A stretch of 64,000 nt of DNA from Bacteroidia bacterium. Lineage in GTDB: Bacteria > Bacteroidota > Bacteroidia > Chitinophagales > Chitinophagaceae. Under the pieces are notes generated by a model that saw only the letters and a list, made by a program, of their open reading frames with translations, was not told the DNA's origin and made no database searches. Below are positions 9,471-17,290 of the stretch, piece after piece (within the stretch, counting starts at the first letter, position 1; every line of letters begins with the position of its first letter). The translations under genes and the position numbers were made by a program. The stretch spans positions 62,001-126,000 of the forward strand of contig JAUHYD010000002.1 of assembly GCA_030426665.1 (NCBI GenBank), given 5' to 3'.

Positions 9471-9554
9471 TTATCAGCATCTTAGTTTTCTCCTTCTAAC
9501 GTTTCAATGATATTAATTTACTTCTTACCTTTACTTTGTATATAAACTATAATT

Positions 9555-9761
9555 GTGCAGAGCGTAACGATAGACATACTTAATAGCAAAGCATTCAAAT
9601 TGTTGAAAGATTTGGAGTTGTTGCAGCTTATTCGGCTGCGTAAAGACTATAGTGAGCCTATGCAAATTGATTGGTCAACAAAGTATAAAGGAGCGATGTC
9701 AAAACAGACACCCGTAGACATAGACACACAGTTAAATCAATTGCGTGACGAATGGGAGTAA
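9555..9761 (+). CDS. VapB/RelB-like antitoxin of a PIN-toxin pair
   Basis: This 68-residue protein starts at a GTG. It begins MQSVTIDILNSKAFKLLKDLE, which resembles the short N-terminal beta strand and helix found in many small Bacteroidota antitoxins that accompany PIN-domain toxins; the C-terminal half is polar and acidic (LNQLRDEWE), as expected for a toxin-binding tail. Its stop codon overlaps the ATG of the following PIN-domain frame by ten bases, the usual coupled layout of antitoxin then toxin. The gene itself is intact. The toxin downstream is interrupted, so this may be an orphan antitoxin now. Family assignment rests on context and size more than on a firm motif. Confidence 0.7.
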   Translation: MQSVTIDILNSKAFKLLKDLELLQLIRLRKDYSEPMQIDWSTKYKGAMSKQTPVDIDTQLNQLRDEWE

Positions 9762-10147
9762 AATACCTTTGGGATACCAATATTAGTTATCAATTTTTAC
9801 AATAGCAATTCCCTCCTGAAGCAGAAAAGTTGATTGACAAGTTGTTAAAGGATGCTCCACCCTGCATATCTGCCATTACTGAAATAGAATTATTGTGTTC
9901 GAGAACCACGTCACAGAAAGACACAGATTTGCTCAACAGTTTCATTGATGATTCTATTGTGATCGAATTGGAAAAGTCGATAAAAATTTCAACAGCCGAA
10001 ATTCGGAAGCAAACAAAAATAAAGTTGCCCGATGCAATCATAGCTGCTACCGCTGTAGTGTATGGTTATACTTTATTGACAAGGAATGTTTCAGACTTTA
10101 GCAAGGTTGATACATTGAAAGTTATTAATCCATGGGGGACTGATTAG
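9752..10147 (+). pseudogene. VapC-type PIN-domain toxin broken by an in-frame amber stop
   Basis: Starting at the ATG at 9752 (inside the antitoxin gene), the frame reads MGVKYLWDTNISYQFLQ and then meets TAG at 9803-9805 (codon 18). The same frame continues without another stop to 10147, for about 131 codons in all. Past the stop it carries the rest of a PIN domain: ISAITEIELL (acidic residues about 44/46), LPDAIIAATA (D94) and LLTRNVSDF (D115). The first catalytic aspartate is D8 in LWDTN, ahead of the stop. Reinitiation could only use a TTG at 9830, which would lose D8. PIN toxins are Mg-dependent RNases that usually cut tRNA or rRNA; this copy is expected to be inactive unless the stop is read through. 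A single-base change from a glutamine codon (CAG) would explain it. No frameshift is seen. Confidence 0.8.
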
Positions 10148-10247
10148 CTAGTTGAAATCATCCACTAGTGCAAGTTTCAACATAGCCCCCATTTGGCGCC
10201 AGCATATTCCACTTGTGTCAATTGCTTTGTCAGTCTTTGTGTGGTCT
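10148..10247. repeat. repeat copy B (right of the toxin-antitoxin pair) with coding remnant
   Basis: TTGGCGCCAGC at 10193 begins a ~44-base match to the element at 9248 (same orientation, about 80% identical). On the minus strand, 10233-10148 is open and ends MGAMLKLALVDDFN before a TAG, similar to the tail at 9387-9470. The internal hairpins of copy A are mostly lost here. Confidence 0.5.
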
Positions 10248-10320
10248 AAGTATAAGCTACTAAAGAAGATAATCACAGAAATCGGCAACGAAACAAACAC
10301 AACGTTCCGCTTTAAATAAC

Positions 10321-11802
10321 CTAATACTGTTTCCGGAATTTTATTTTTTTCGAGCCTTTTTCACCAGTGAGGTTAGTTATGTATATGCCGGGTGGCAGTG
10401 TTGATACGTCCAATACAGTATACAAGGCTGTTTCGTTTATTTGTTGGGATAGCATTGTAATACCTAAATCATTTATTATCGCGCAATGGTCATAGGACCC
10501 TGCTTGGTGATTCAATACTAAGGTGTTGGTTGCAGGGTTGGGAAATGCAGATACCGCTACATCACAGTCAGCAATGCTTAATTTTCTCGTACCAAAGCAG
10601 CCACTACTATGTGTATAGGTAACAATAGCGCTCCCTACGCTAATGCCCATTATCTTGCCCAACGTGGGGTCAGTTACCGCAATAGTTGGGTCACTGCACT
10701 GCCACTCACCCCCGGGTACAACATTCTCAAGCCTAGTTTCCTCACCAATACATATAGGCCATGTTATAGAGTCCCTTTGGGGTTGTGGGTTTATTCTGAT
10801 TGTAGCTTGTCCCGCTGGTGACATTGACCCACATGGGCTGTTCCACGTCACGGTAATCGTATCGAGCCCGACTTTGGTGCCGGATACATGCCACTCATCG
10901 TCTTTGTAAAAAAAAGATAATGTTCTACTATTTGAATACCACCCTAACCAGTTGGGGTCTCCCGTAGCCGATAACACTACACTACCGCCTTGGCACATTT
11001 CGTCAACTGTAAGACTAATTACCGGAGTGTCGTCATAAAAACGTTTATAACGAGTGACACTCTTGTAATATTTAGTAGTATCACTGCCACAGAAATTAGT
11101 ACTGACACCAAATATATTCCAGTTATCTCTTCTTTTATCAGAGTAGGTTAGTACATCGTAAGTACCTCCGCAGGGCGGTCCGATGATTGTTAACGGCTCT
11201 GCACCACATAGGTATGGCTTTACAATGTCAAAATAGGCATAGGGTTTGGGTTCTATGGTCATGGTATAGAATGCTGTATCACTACATCCTCCATCATATA
11301 CTACGTAATATAGTGTATCCTCCACCGGATACGGGCATTCAAAGAGACCTGCATATACTGCCACTACTGTTCCGTCTGTTACTGTTGCATGTTCATTTGT
11401 TGCACCCCATATGCCGCCGGATGTTGTGTCCGTAAGTAATGTTGAAGTTCCCACACATAGGCGGCTTACCGTACCTGTTATAATCCCGGCATCAGGTATT
11501 GCGGTGTCCACCACCATCACTATCGCATCAGATATAGCAAAGACAGTATCATGCGCTGCATTGGTACGTTTGCATAATACTGAATCTCCATTGTTTAAGG
11601 TATCTGTAATATATACAGATGTATCCGTTCCTACATAGTTTCCATTCAGCATCCAGTTGAAATGCGCTGTAGCACTACCCGTATCAGTAACCGAAAACAC
11701 TACCCTCGTTCCGTTGCACACAGTCGTGTCCGACGCCGCTATATGTATTTGGGCATATCCACAAAATGGAAGCAAAATAAGAAAGAAGAAAAGTAGCCTC
11801 AT
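10321..11802 (-). CDS. secreted Ig-like-domain protein with T9SS type A sorting domain
   Basis: I place the start at the ATG at 11802, because a signal peptide (MRLLFFFLILLPFCGYAQ) begins there; the longer open frame ahead of it has no such look. That gives 493 residues. The mature part has Ig/PKD-like beta-sandwich segments rich in Thr, Ser and Cys (for example IAASDTTVCNGTRVVFSV and the following NWMLNGNYVGTDTS), with paired cysteines and GGTW/GGEW turns reminiscent of the repeats in the giant proteins at 30-46 kb. The last ~75 residues are a type A sorting domain: FPNPATNTLVL, then LDVSTLPPGIYITNL and a basic KKIKFRKQY end. It is expected to pass the inner membrane by Sec and the outer membrane by T9SS. 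The specific role is unknown. Confidence 0.8.
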   Translation of the reverse strand: MRLLFFFLILLPFCGYAQIHIAASDTTVCNGTRVVFSVTDTGSATAHFNWMLNGNYVGTDTSVYITDTLNNGDSVLCKRTNAAHDTVFAISDAIVMVVDTAIPDAGIITGTVSRLCVGTSTLLTDTTSGGIWGATNEHATVTDGTVVAVYAGLFECPYPVEDTLYYVVYDGGCSDTAFYTMTIEPKPYAYFDIVKPYLCGAEPLTIIGPPCGGTYDVLTYSDKRRDNWNIFGVSTNFCGSDTTKYYKSVTRYKRFYDDTPVISLTVDEMCQGGSVVLSATGDPNWLGWYSNSRTLSFFYKDDEWHVSGTKVGLDTITVTWNSPCGSMSPAGQATIRINPQPQRDSITWPICIGEETRLENVVPGGEWQCSDPTIAVTDPTLGKIMGISVGSAIVTYTHSSGCFGTRKLSIADCDVAVSAFPNPATNTLVLNHQAGSYDHCAIINDLGITMLSQQINETALYTVLDVSTLPPGIYITNLTGEKGSKKIKFRKQY

Positions 11803-11923
11803 GCTGTATGTAATGTATGAAAAAAAGTGACTCCTGAAACTAATATGTATAACACGGTCAAATTTTGTGCCTAAAACATGTAAAAATGTATTTTTAATTA
11901 AAATTGGAATAATATTTGTTGCG

Positions 11924-12877
11924 ATGTTGCGTATGGTCAAATCTTTCTGTTGTTTACTTTTTATTGTCTCAATTATAGCTGTTGCCTGCCAAAAGCAGCC
12001 GGAAACGTCCAACTGCAAACACACCTACCTTGGTTACAGGGGTGTTTATGGCAAGTCGGGGAGCACACAAAGTTGTGTTTTCGGCACAGTAGAAAAAAAC
12101 ACAGCTTTTGTGACACCCATATGCAACTTTGAAAATAGGGTAAGCACCAACCATGGAGCATATAGCACTAAAGAATTCTGTTACTATGTGTTTCGTAACG
12201 ATGGCGCATTCTATACTCCTCTTTATAAATTGGCACTTGACGGTGCCGTTACTACCTATAAGGGTTCAGTTGCTTTCGGAAGATATGACGGCTTGCTTTA
12301 TAATAGGTTCGATGATAAACTATATGTTTTTGAGCGCATTTCAGGCGGAATAAAAGTATCATTGAGTGAATTGCTGATAAGTGGTAGCGAATACACAGTA
12401 AATAAGCTGGTGACTGATTTAGGTATAATTACTTCCGCTTCTATTGTTTCATCTACCGTAAACAATAAAACAGGTGAAATATTTTTTCAGATTGGTACCG
12501 ATACTTCTTCCTCATTATACAGCTATTTGCCCTCACACGCAAAATTAGAAAAGTTGTATTCCTCGAACAGTCACCGATTGTTTGGTTTGGCTTACGATGT
12601 TAAGGGTGACTTGTTATATGGCCTTCGACAAGATAAAAAACAAACACATTTGACGGTGTTTAGCCAAAGCGGAACGATAGTGGCCGCAGACACTATACCA
12701 TTAATGCCTGATCTTTCGTTTTGTTCAGCGGTGTTTGACGATTGTTCCGGCGAATACATATTGGCAGGAAAGGTGTCAGACTCTGTCGGCTACTATATTC
12801 GTTTTAACAAAGAAGCAAAAATAATAACTCAAGATACCATTAACGGTATCATGCAAGGTTTGACAATTCTAAATTAG
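11924..12877 (+). CDS. putative lipoprotein, unknown function
   Basis: The frame is open from a GTG at 11867, but the ATG at 11924 (or 11933) is more likely, since a type II signal peptide follows at once (MVKSFCCLLFIVSIIAVAC with the lipobox cysteine, then QKQPET). The mature ~290 residues are mostly beta-strand-like, with repeated segments of the form 'DDKLYVFERISGG', 'GDLLYGLRQDKKQ' and 'GYYIRFNKEAK', which could form a propeller; this is inference only. There are several cysteines in the N-terminal third. It is divergent from the T9SS protein at 10321-11802, and both may be surface-exposed. I do not recognise the family. Confidence 0.65.
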   Translation: MLRMVKSFCCLLFIVSIIAVACQKQPETSNCKHTYLGYRGVYGKSGSTQSCVFGTVEKNTAFVTPICNFENRVSTNHGAYSTKEFCYYVFRNDGAFYTPLYKLALDGAVTTYKGSVAFGRYDGLLYNRFDDKLYVFERISGGIKVSLSELLISGSEYTVNKLVTDLGIITSASIVSSTVNNKTGEIFFQIGTDTSSSLYSYLPSHAKLEKLYSSNSHRLFGLAYDVKGDLLYGLRQDKKQTHLTVFSQSGTIVAADTIPLMPDLSFCSAVFDDCSGEYILAGKVSDSVGYYIRFNKEAKIITQDTINGIMQGLTILN

Positions 12878-12887
12878 TTCCCCCACT

Positions 12888-12935
12888 GGTCGAAGCTTCT
12901 CGCTTCGTCCATACGCACGGAGCGTCTCGCTCCCG
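12888..12935. repeat. pair of short intergenic hairpins
   Basis: CGAAGC-TTCTC-GCTTCG (12891-12907) and GGAGCG-TCT-CGCTCC (12919-12933) are two hairpins with perfect 6-bp stems, just after the lipoprotein stop. They may end its transcript, or be part of the same repeat cluster as the element at 12950. Confidence 0.5.
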
Positions 12936-12949
12936 TCAAAAATATCGAT

Positions 12950-13017
12950 CACGTTCGCCGTAGGATGATCCTACGGCTTAAATGGTAGTCGGTTTCTGAC
13001 AGACGAATGAGGACCAC
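12950..13017. repeat. dispersed palindromic repeat, copy 2
   Basis: This is the second copy of the 8600-8666 element. Its core, CCGTAGGATGATCCTACGG, is a near-perfect palindrome, and it is followed by the shared GGTAGTCGGTTTCTG and GAATGAGGACC. Directly after it, 13029-13048 contains TTTGCAACCGGAATC, matching 8431-8446. So two modules recur together at both loci, in opposite order. Confidence 0.65.
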
Positions 13018-13050
13018 TTAGTCTAGCCGATTTGCAACCGGAATCACACC

Positions 13051-14529
13051 CTAATCCTCCCCATACTCAGCACTCTGACTCAACAGCGAGTTAAACAAAT
13101 CATTGAAGCGGACACCTTGTGTAAGTTTACTCTTACTAAGCAGCGAGTGTTCTGCAAGACCGTGTAAAATAAACTCCATCATCACAAGCTTTTCTGTACC
13201 CTTTGCATCTGGTTGGTGCTTTCTCATCAGCTCTTCTGTTCCGTCTATGCTCAGCAATTTTATTGAGTACTCTTCATCATCTTCGTCATCTGTCAGGTCT
13301 ACAATGTTGCTCTGCGAAAACCAATTAACGATACGGGAATATTCGGAATTTTCTTTTTTCTTTTTCAGCTTGCCCGGGTCGGGGAAAAATTGCAGAAACG
13401 TATTCCGTATTGCCAGACCGATTAAATTCTGTGCAACAATCGCAGCACCCTCCTGCTCTCCCTCATATACCAGCTCTATTTTGCCATTTATGGCAGGCAC
13501 GGCGGCATATAAGTCGGCAATTCGTACAAATGAATAAGGCTCTTTGTTTTGCAGGAAGCGTAGTTCTGCAGCGCTTATCATGCTCTCGTATGCAGTTATA
13601 GTGAGGCGGGCACTCACACCGCTTTTGTGGTCTACATATTCACTCTTACGGGCCTCGATAGCTATTTGCTCAACGAGTGTTTTTAGTATCTCAGGTACTT
13701 CAATCGATTGTTGTTCCTTGTTGAGTTTTGCCTGACTTTGCGTAATGAGTTTTGAGTACTCTATTGACTTGGGATAATGTGTCAGTATCTGCGACCCTAT
13801 TCTGTCTTTAAGTGGCGTCACAATGCTGCCTCTGTTTGTATAGTCTTCGGGGTTGGCAGTGAATATAAACTGTACATCAAGTGGTATGCGCACATTAAAC
13901 CCTCGTATCTGTATATCGCCTTCCTGCAAAATATTAAACAGTGCAACCTGCAAACGTGCCTGAAGGTCGGGCAACTCATTAATCACAAAAATAAAGCGAT
14001 TGCTGCGTGGTATCATACCATAGTGAATTACTTCCTCATCGGCAAAAGATAATTTGAGATTCGCTGCCTTAATGGGGTCAAGGTCTCCAATGAGGTCTGC
14101 TACGCTTACGTCCGGAGTTGCCAGCTTTTCCGCAAAACGATCTTCTCTATGAATCCAGCTGACGGGCGTTGTTTCACCATGTTCAGCTATCAATGCCTTA
14201 GCATACTTGGAGATAGGTTGCATAGGGTCATCGTTCAGCGGGCTGCCTGTAATTACAGGTATGTATTCATCCAGCAGATTTACAAGTTGCCTTGCCATCA
14301 TTGTTTTTGCCTGTCCCCGTAGTCCAAGGAACAGTATATTGTGCCGACTCAGTATTGCCCTTTCTATCTCAGGGATAACCGTATCTTCATAGCCGTATAT
14401 GCCTTCAAAAACAGACTGCTCTGCTTTTAGTTTTTCAATCAGGTTCTTACGTAGCTCGTCTTTAATACTTATAAATTGGTACCCCGACTTCCTCAGTTCT
14501 CCAAGTGTTTGTATTGCTGGTATGCTCAT
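13051..14529 (-). CDS. MoxR-type AAA+ ATPase
   Basis: This 492-residue AAA+ protein belongs to the MoxR/magnesium-chelatase ChlI-like group. The Walker A motif is GLRGQAKT (residues 69-76), Walker B is FIFVINELPDLQ (hhhhNE form), sensor 1 is in the FIFTANPED stretch, and an arginine-finger-type KDRIG follows. An acidic patch (DLTDDEDDEEY) lies in the C-terminal third, and the last ~100 residues are not familiar. MoxR ATPases act with VWA-domain proteins as chaperones that insert metals or mature complexes. Its partner, a VWA protein, is encoded immediately upstream and ends two bases before this start. There is no signal peptide, so it acts in the cytoplasm. Substrate unknown. Confidence 0.88.
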   Translation of the reverse strand: MSIPAIQTLGELRKSGYQFISIKDELRKNLIEKLKAEQSVFEGIYGYEDTVIPEIERAILSRHNILFLGLRGQAKTMMARQLVNLLDEYIPVITGSPLNDDPMQPISKYAKALIAEHGETTPVSWIHREDRFAEKLATPDVSVADLIGDLDPIKAANLKLSFADEEVIHYGMIPRSNRFIFVINELPDLQARLQVALFNILQEGDIQIRGFNVRIPLDVQFIFTANPEDYTNRGSIVTPLKDRIGSQILTHYPKSIEYSKLITQSQAKLNKEQQSIEVPEILKTLVEQIAIEARKSEYVDHKSGVSARLTITAYESMISAAELRFLQNKEPYSFVRIADLYAAVPAINGKIELVYEGEQEGAAIVAQNLIGLAIRNTFLQFFPDPGKLKKKKENSEYSRIVNWFSQSNIVDLTDDEDDEEYSIKLLSIDGTEELMRKHQPDAKGTEKLVMMEFILHGLAEHSLLSKSKLTQGVRFNDLFNSLLSQSAEYGED

Positions 14530-14531
14530 GT

Positions 14532-15626
14532 CTATATTTTCTTTCTTTTGTTGTTTGTGTAGTCTCTGAATATCATTTCGCCCAGCCCTTTCAGCCCGGT
14601 AAAATATGCCTTGCCCTGATTGGCTTGTGTAAACTCATCTACAAAGTCCTGAAGGTATGGGTCGCTGGCAACCATGAATGTTGTGATGTTGATTTTGCTA
14701 CGCTTACAAGCAGCGGCAAGTGTTAAACATTTACTGACAATACGCCTGTCTAATCCGAAGCTGTTCATGTAGTATTCGCCATTTTCTTTCAGGCAGGACG
14801 GCTTACCGTCCGTAATCATGAAGATTTGTTTGTTGCTCGCTTTCTTTTTTCGGAGGATGGAACTGGCTAATTCCAGTCCGGCAACGGTATTGGTATGGTA
14901 CGGACCTACCTGCAGGTAGGGCAAATCCTTAAGCTGTATGGGCCATGCATCATTTCCAAAGACAATGATGTCAAGACTGTCCTTAGGATAGTTTCTCTTT
15001 ATCATTTCGGCCATTGCCATCGCCACCATTTTTGCGGGCGTTATTCTATCCTCGCCATAGAGTATCATACTATGACTTATATCAATCATCAGCACCGTAG
15101 CAGTTTGGGTTTTATACTCCTGCTCCGTTACTAATAGGTCGTTCTCCGTCAGTTTGAAATCATCAAGACCATTGTTTATCTGTGCCTGTTTGATGGAGTC
15201 TATCATGGCGATGCTTTGCGGTGAGTCTCCGAACTCAAATCCTCGTAACTCATCACTCATTTCTTCCCCATTCTTGCCTGTAAACTTCGTTTTATGATTG
15301 CCGGTAGCACCACGTTTCAGCTTGCCGAAGATAAATTCCAGTGCATTATTCCTTATTGCCTGCTCTGTTTTGGGTGTTATGGACATGCCTCCACTGTTGT
15401 CAGGCTTGTCTTTCAGGTAGCCCCGTTTTTTCAGTTCAGCTATAAAGTCATCAATCGTGTAATCCTTGTCCGTTAGTTCGTATTCTTTGTCCAGCTCCCT
15501 CAACCAGTCCAATGCCTCTTCTACGTCTCCGCTTGTATGCGTAATCAGTTGCTTAAATATCTTAAACAACGCGTCAAACTTAGAAGTCGGGTCAGCCTGA
15601 AAGTCCTTAAATCTAAATCCCTGCAT
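14532..15626 (-). CDS. VWA-domain protein, partner of the MoxR ATPase
   Basis: This 364-residue protein has a VWA domain in its C-terminal half. The metal-ion-dependent adhesion site (MIDAS) reads DISHSM (DxSxS) after a VLMI strand, with the threonine in YHTNTVAG and the aspartate in MITDGKPS, so the site is complete. The N-terminal ~170 residues are helical and charged and may hold the partner or substrate. There is no signal peptide or membrane helix, unlike the BatA/BatB VWA proteins of Bacteroidota. It is followed two bases later by the MoxR ATPase gene, so the pair forms one transcription unit. It resembles the cytosolic MoxR-VWA (ViaA/CoxE-like) pairs of unknown target. Confidence 0.85.
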   Translation of the reverse strand: MQGFRFKDFQADPTSKFDALFKIFKQLITHTSGDVEEALDWLRELDKEYELTDKDYTIDDFIAELKKRGYLKDKPDNSGGMSITPKTEQAIRNNALEFIFGKLKRGATGNHKTKFTGKNGEEMSDELRGFEFGDSPQSIAMIDSIKQAQINNGLDDFKLTENDLLVTEQEYKTQTATVLMIDISHSMILYGEDRITPAKMVAMAMAEMIKRNYPKDSLDIIVFGNDAWPIQLKDLPYLQVGPYHTNTVAGLELASSILRKKKASNKQIFMITDGKPSCLKENGEYYMNSFGLDRRIVSKCLTLAAACKRSKINITTFMVASDPYLQDFVDEFTQANQGKAYFTGLKGLGEMIFRDYTNNKRKKI

Positions 15627-15764
15627 TTTTATCCTTTGTTCGCTCGGTATAAAGGTCAGGAATTATTCTGTGATTCAGTTAATACGGGTATGGTGAATAT
15701 CTATGAGGGGCGTATCATTGTTGTACATGTGATTGCTTAAATAACTGAAAGGGGTGCAATATGG

Positions 15765-16412
15765 CTATTGGGCTGAAAGAATCTCTTTCAATATCATATT
15801 TACTTCATCAGCCTTGTTATATATCATAATGAGGGAACCGCTTTTTATCCAATAATCAGGATGCACGTTTTTGGGGTAGATAACCCTGTCTGCTGTTCCG
15901 TGAATATGGGTAATGCCTTTAGGTATTGTATCATTACACCAGTTTAACAACATATCAATTGCGTGCTTCACAAATGTAGGATCCGATTCCCTGATTATTT
16001 GTTTCATCAGGCTTTTTTCGTCTTTGGTAGATGCGCCCAGAAAGTACATTTGAAATAACGCAGTTTTGTTGAAAATGAAATTTGGTACAATGTTAATACG
16101 GCTCAGCCAAACAAGGAGCTTGTTGTTGTAACCGAGTTCCTTTTTTGTCTTGGCACTCGAGATAATGATAACTTTTGATACACTTTGCTGTTTCCTGATT
16201 TCTGTTGCCAGCATACCCCCGAGAGACAGACCTAATATTATTGGTTCTGGATCCGGTATGGTTTGGGCTAACCGAAGAGCATACGAACTCATGTTATCGG
16301 TTTTGTGTATCGGTAGCCATGGAACAGGCACCAACTCAAATCCGGCAATATAGATATTCTTGAAAATGCGATGATCCGCGCCAAGACCGCTGATGCAAAA
16401 TATTTTTTTCAC
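15765..16412 (-). CDS. small alpha/beta-hydrolase-fold protein lacking the catalytic histidine
   Basis: The 215-residue protein has an alpha/beta-hydrolase fold: an oxyanion-hole-like ISGLGADHRIF near the start, the nucleophile elbow GLSLGG with S63, and HGTADRVIYP with D175. The third member of the triad should be a histidine in a [G]GxHxMxxN[KR]A[DE]E type segment near the end; here this region reads SGSLIMIYNKADEVN with L194 (codon CTC, 15831-15833) at that place. A CAC or CAT codon would need one or two base changes. It may be inactive, or use another residue. No signal peptide. It is alone on its strand between the VWA gene and a membrane protein gene. Confidence 0.75.
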   Translation of the reverse strand: MKKIFCISGLGADHRIFKNIYIAGFELVPVPWLPIHKTDNMSSYALRLAQTIPDPEPIILGLSLGGMLATEIRKQQSVSKVIIISSAKTKKELGYNNKLLVWLSRINIVPNFIFNKTALFQMYFLGASTKDEKSLMKQIIRESDPTFVKHAIDMLLNWCNDTIPKGITHIHGTADRVIYPKNVHPDYWIKSGSLIMIYNKADEVNMILKEILSAQ

Positions 16413-16571
16413 AAAAAAAGTTATCAGTAAGTATGAAGTTACAAAATGCTTTTGTCGCGGCTTGGTTTATTCTTTTTAAAAAGGTGATGGTTTTATTTGA
16501 CTATAAATATCGTATCGAAACAAAATTAGATATTGAAAATGCTGTTTATGTTATGGTGTTTTTTAGGTATG

Positions 16572-17141
16572 TTAATCTTTGGCCCATTTAATTATCCGTT
16601 TCCTAATGTCTTGTACAATTACAAATGCCAGCGCTCCGCCCATCAATAAGATGAATATCCCTTCACCTATATTTGAACTTGTTTCTTTGCAGTAGTCAGA
16701 TAGGGTCAGGAAAGTGCATGTCTTTCCTTTGAAGGCTAAAACGTTAAATCCAAAAACATGTTCGCCGTTGTCTAACCATTCCAGATAGTCATTGTATTCG
16801 CTCTCGTGAACTTTCAGATAAACAGTATCACCTATATACAAGCAATTGCGCATCTGTCCCCATTTGGTTACGGACATTGCATCACCGCCTATCTTAAATC
16901 TACATCCCGGGTATTCATTGAGGCTGATGTCTATGTATTCTACACTCTTTCCGTCGAACTGTCGATGGGGGCGTCCGATTAGTGTTCCGGTTATGTTTGC
17001 TGTTGAGGTGTTCTTCGGTGTACTAGGCGAGCCGAATAGTTCTACTAATCCGTAAATCATAAAAACCAGAGCTATCAATCCGGTCAGCATATAAGTGAAT
17101 GAAAGACCGATAAATAGCAAAAATTTCTTTAGTCGCCCCAT
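16572..17141 (-). CDS. two-TM membrane protein, DUF3592-like layout
   Basis: This 189-residue protein has an N-terminal membrane helix (about residues 10-35, LLFIGLSFTYMLTGLIALVFMI in part) and a second near the C terminus (about 158-178, GIFILLMGGALAFVIVQDI), separated by a ~110-residue beta-rich domain with TGTLIGRPHR, VEYIDISLNEYPG and VYLKVHESEYN. The layout resembles DUF3592-like membrane proteins, but I cannot name the family with certainty. It ends in a basic tail. It is divergent from the GNAT gene. Confidence 0.6.
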   Translation of the reverse strand: MGRLKKFLLFIGLSFTYMLTGLIALVFMIYGLVELFGSPSTPKNTSTANITGTLIGRPHRQFDGKSVEYIDISLNEYPGCRFKIGGDAMSVTKWGQMRNCLYIGDTVYLKVHESEYNDYLEWLDNGEHVFGFNVLAFKGKTCTFLTLSDYCKETSSNIGEGIFILLMGGALAFVIVQDIRKRIIKWAKD

Positions 17142-17290
17142 TTATCAAATATAAGACGTCTGAGTTATTTGAGGTTGCTGATTGTATTGTTTGGCAAAAG
17201 CATAATCAAAGATTCGAAAATGTTTGTTCCATATTTGTTGGTGGTTTTCTTAATTTAGATGGAGACAATAAGAACACTTGTACTTTAGTA

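Larger units (their letters stand above)
9196..9554. other. 359-base intergenic stretch: multi-hairpin repeat and coding remnant
   Basis: It holds the multi-hairpin repeat (9246-9365), a short minus-strand coding relic (9387-9470), and the promoter region of the antitoxin gene (9471-9554), where I see no certain -7 element. I find no intact gene. Confidence 0.5.

Noticed and set aside
9830-10147. Separate 105-residue gene starting at TTG 9830
   Set aside because: It is the tail of the PIN frame that begins at 9752, and alone it lacks the first catalytic residue and a good start.
9196-10247. Insertion sequence carrying the toxin-antitoxin pair
   Set aside because: The flanking repeats are direct and degenerate, and no transposase gene or terminal inverted repeat is visible.
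13103-13537. 144-codon plus-strand frame inside the MoxR gene
   Set aside because: Serine-rich antisense frame of a well-supported ATPase gene.
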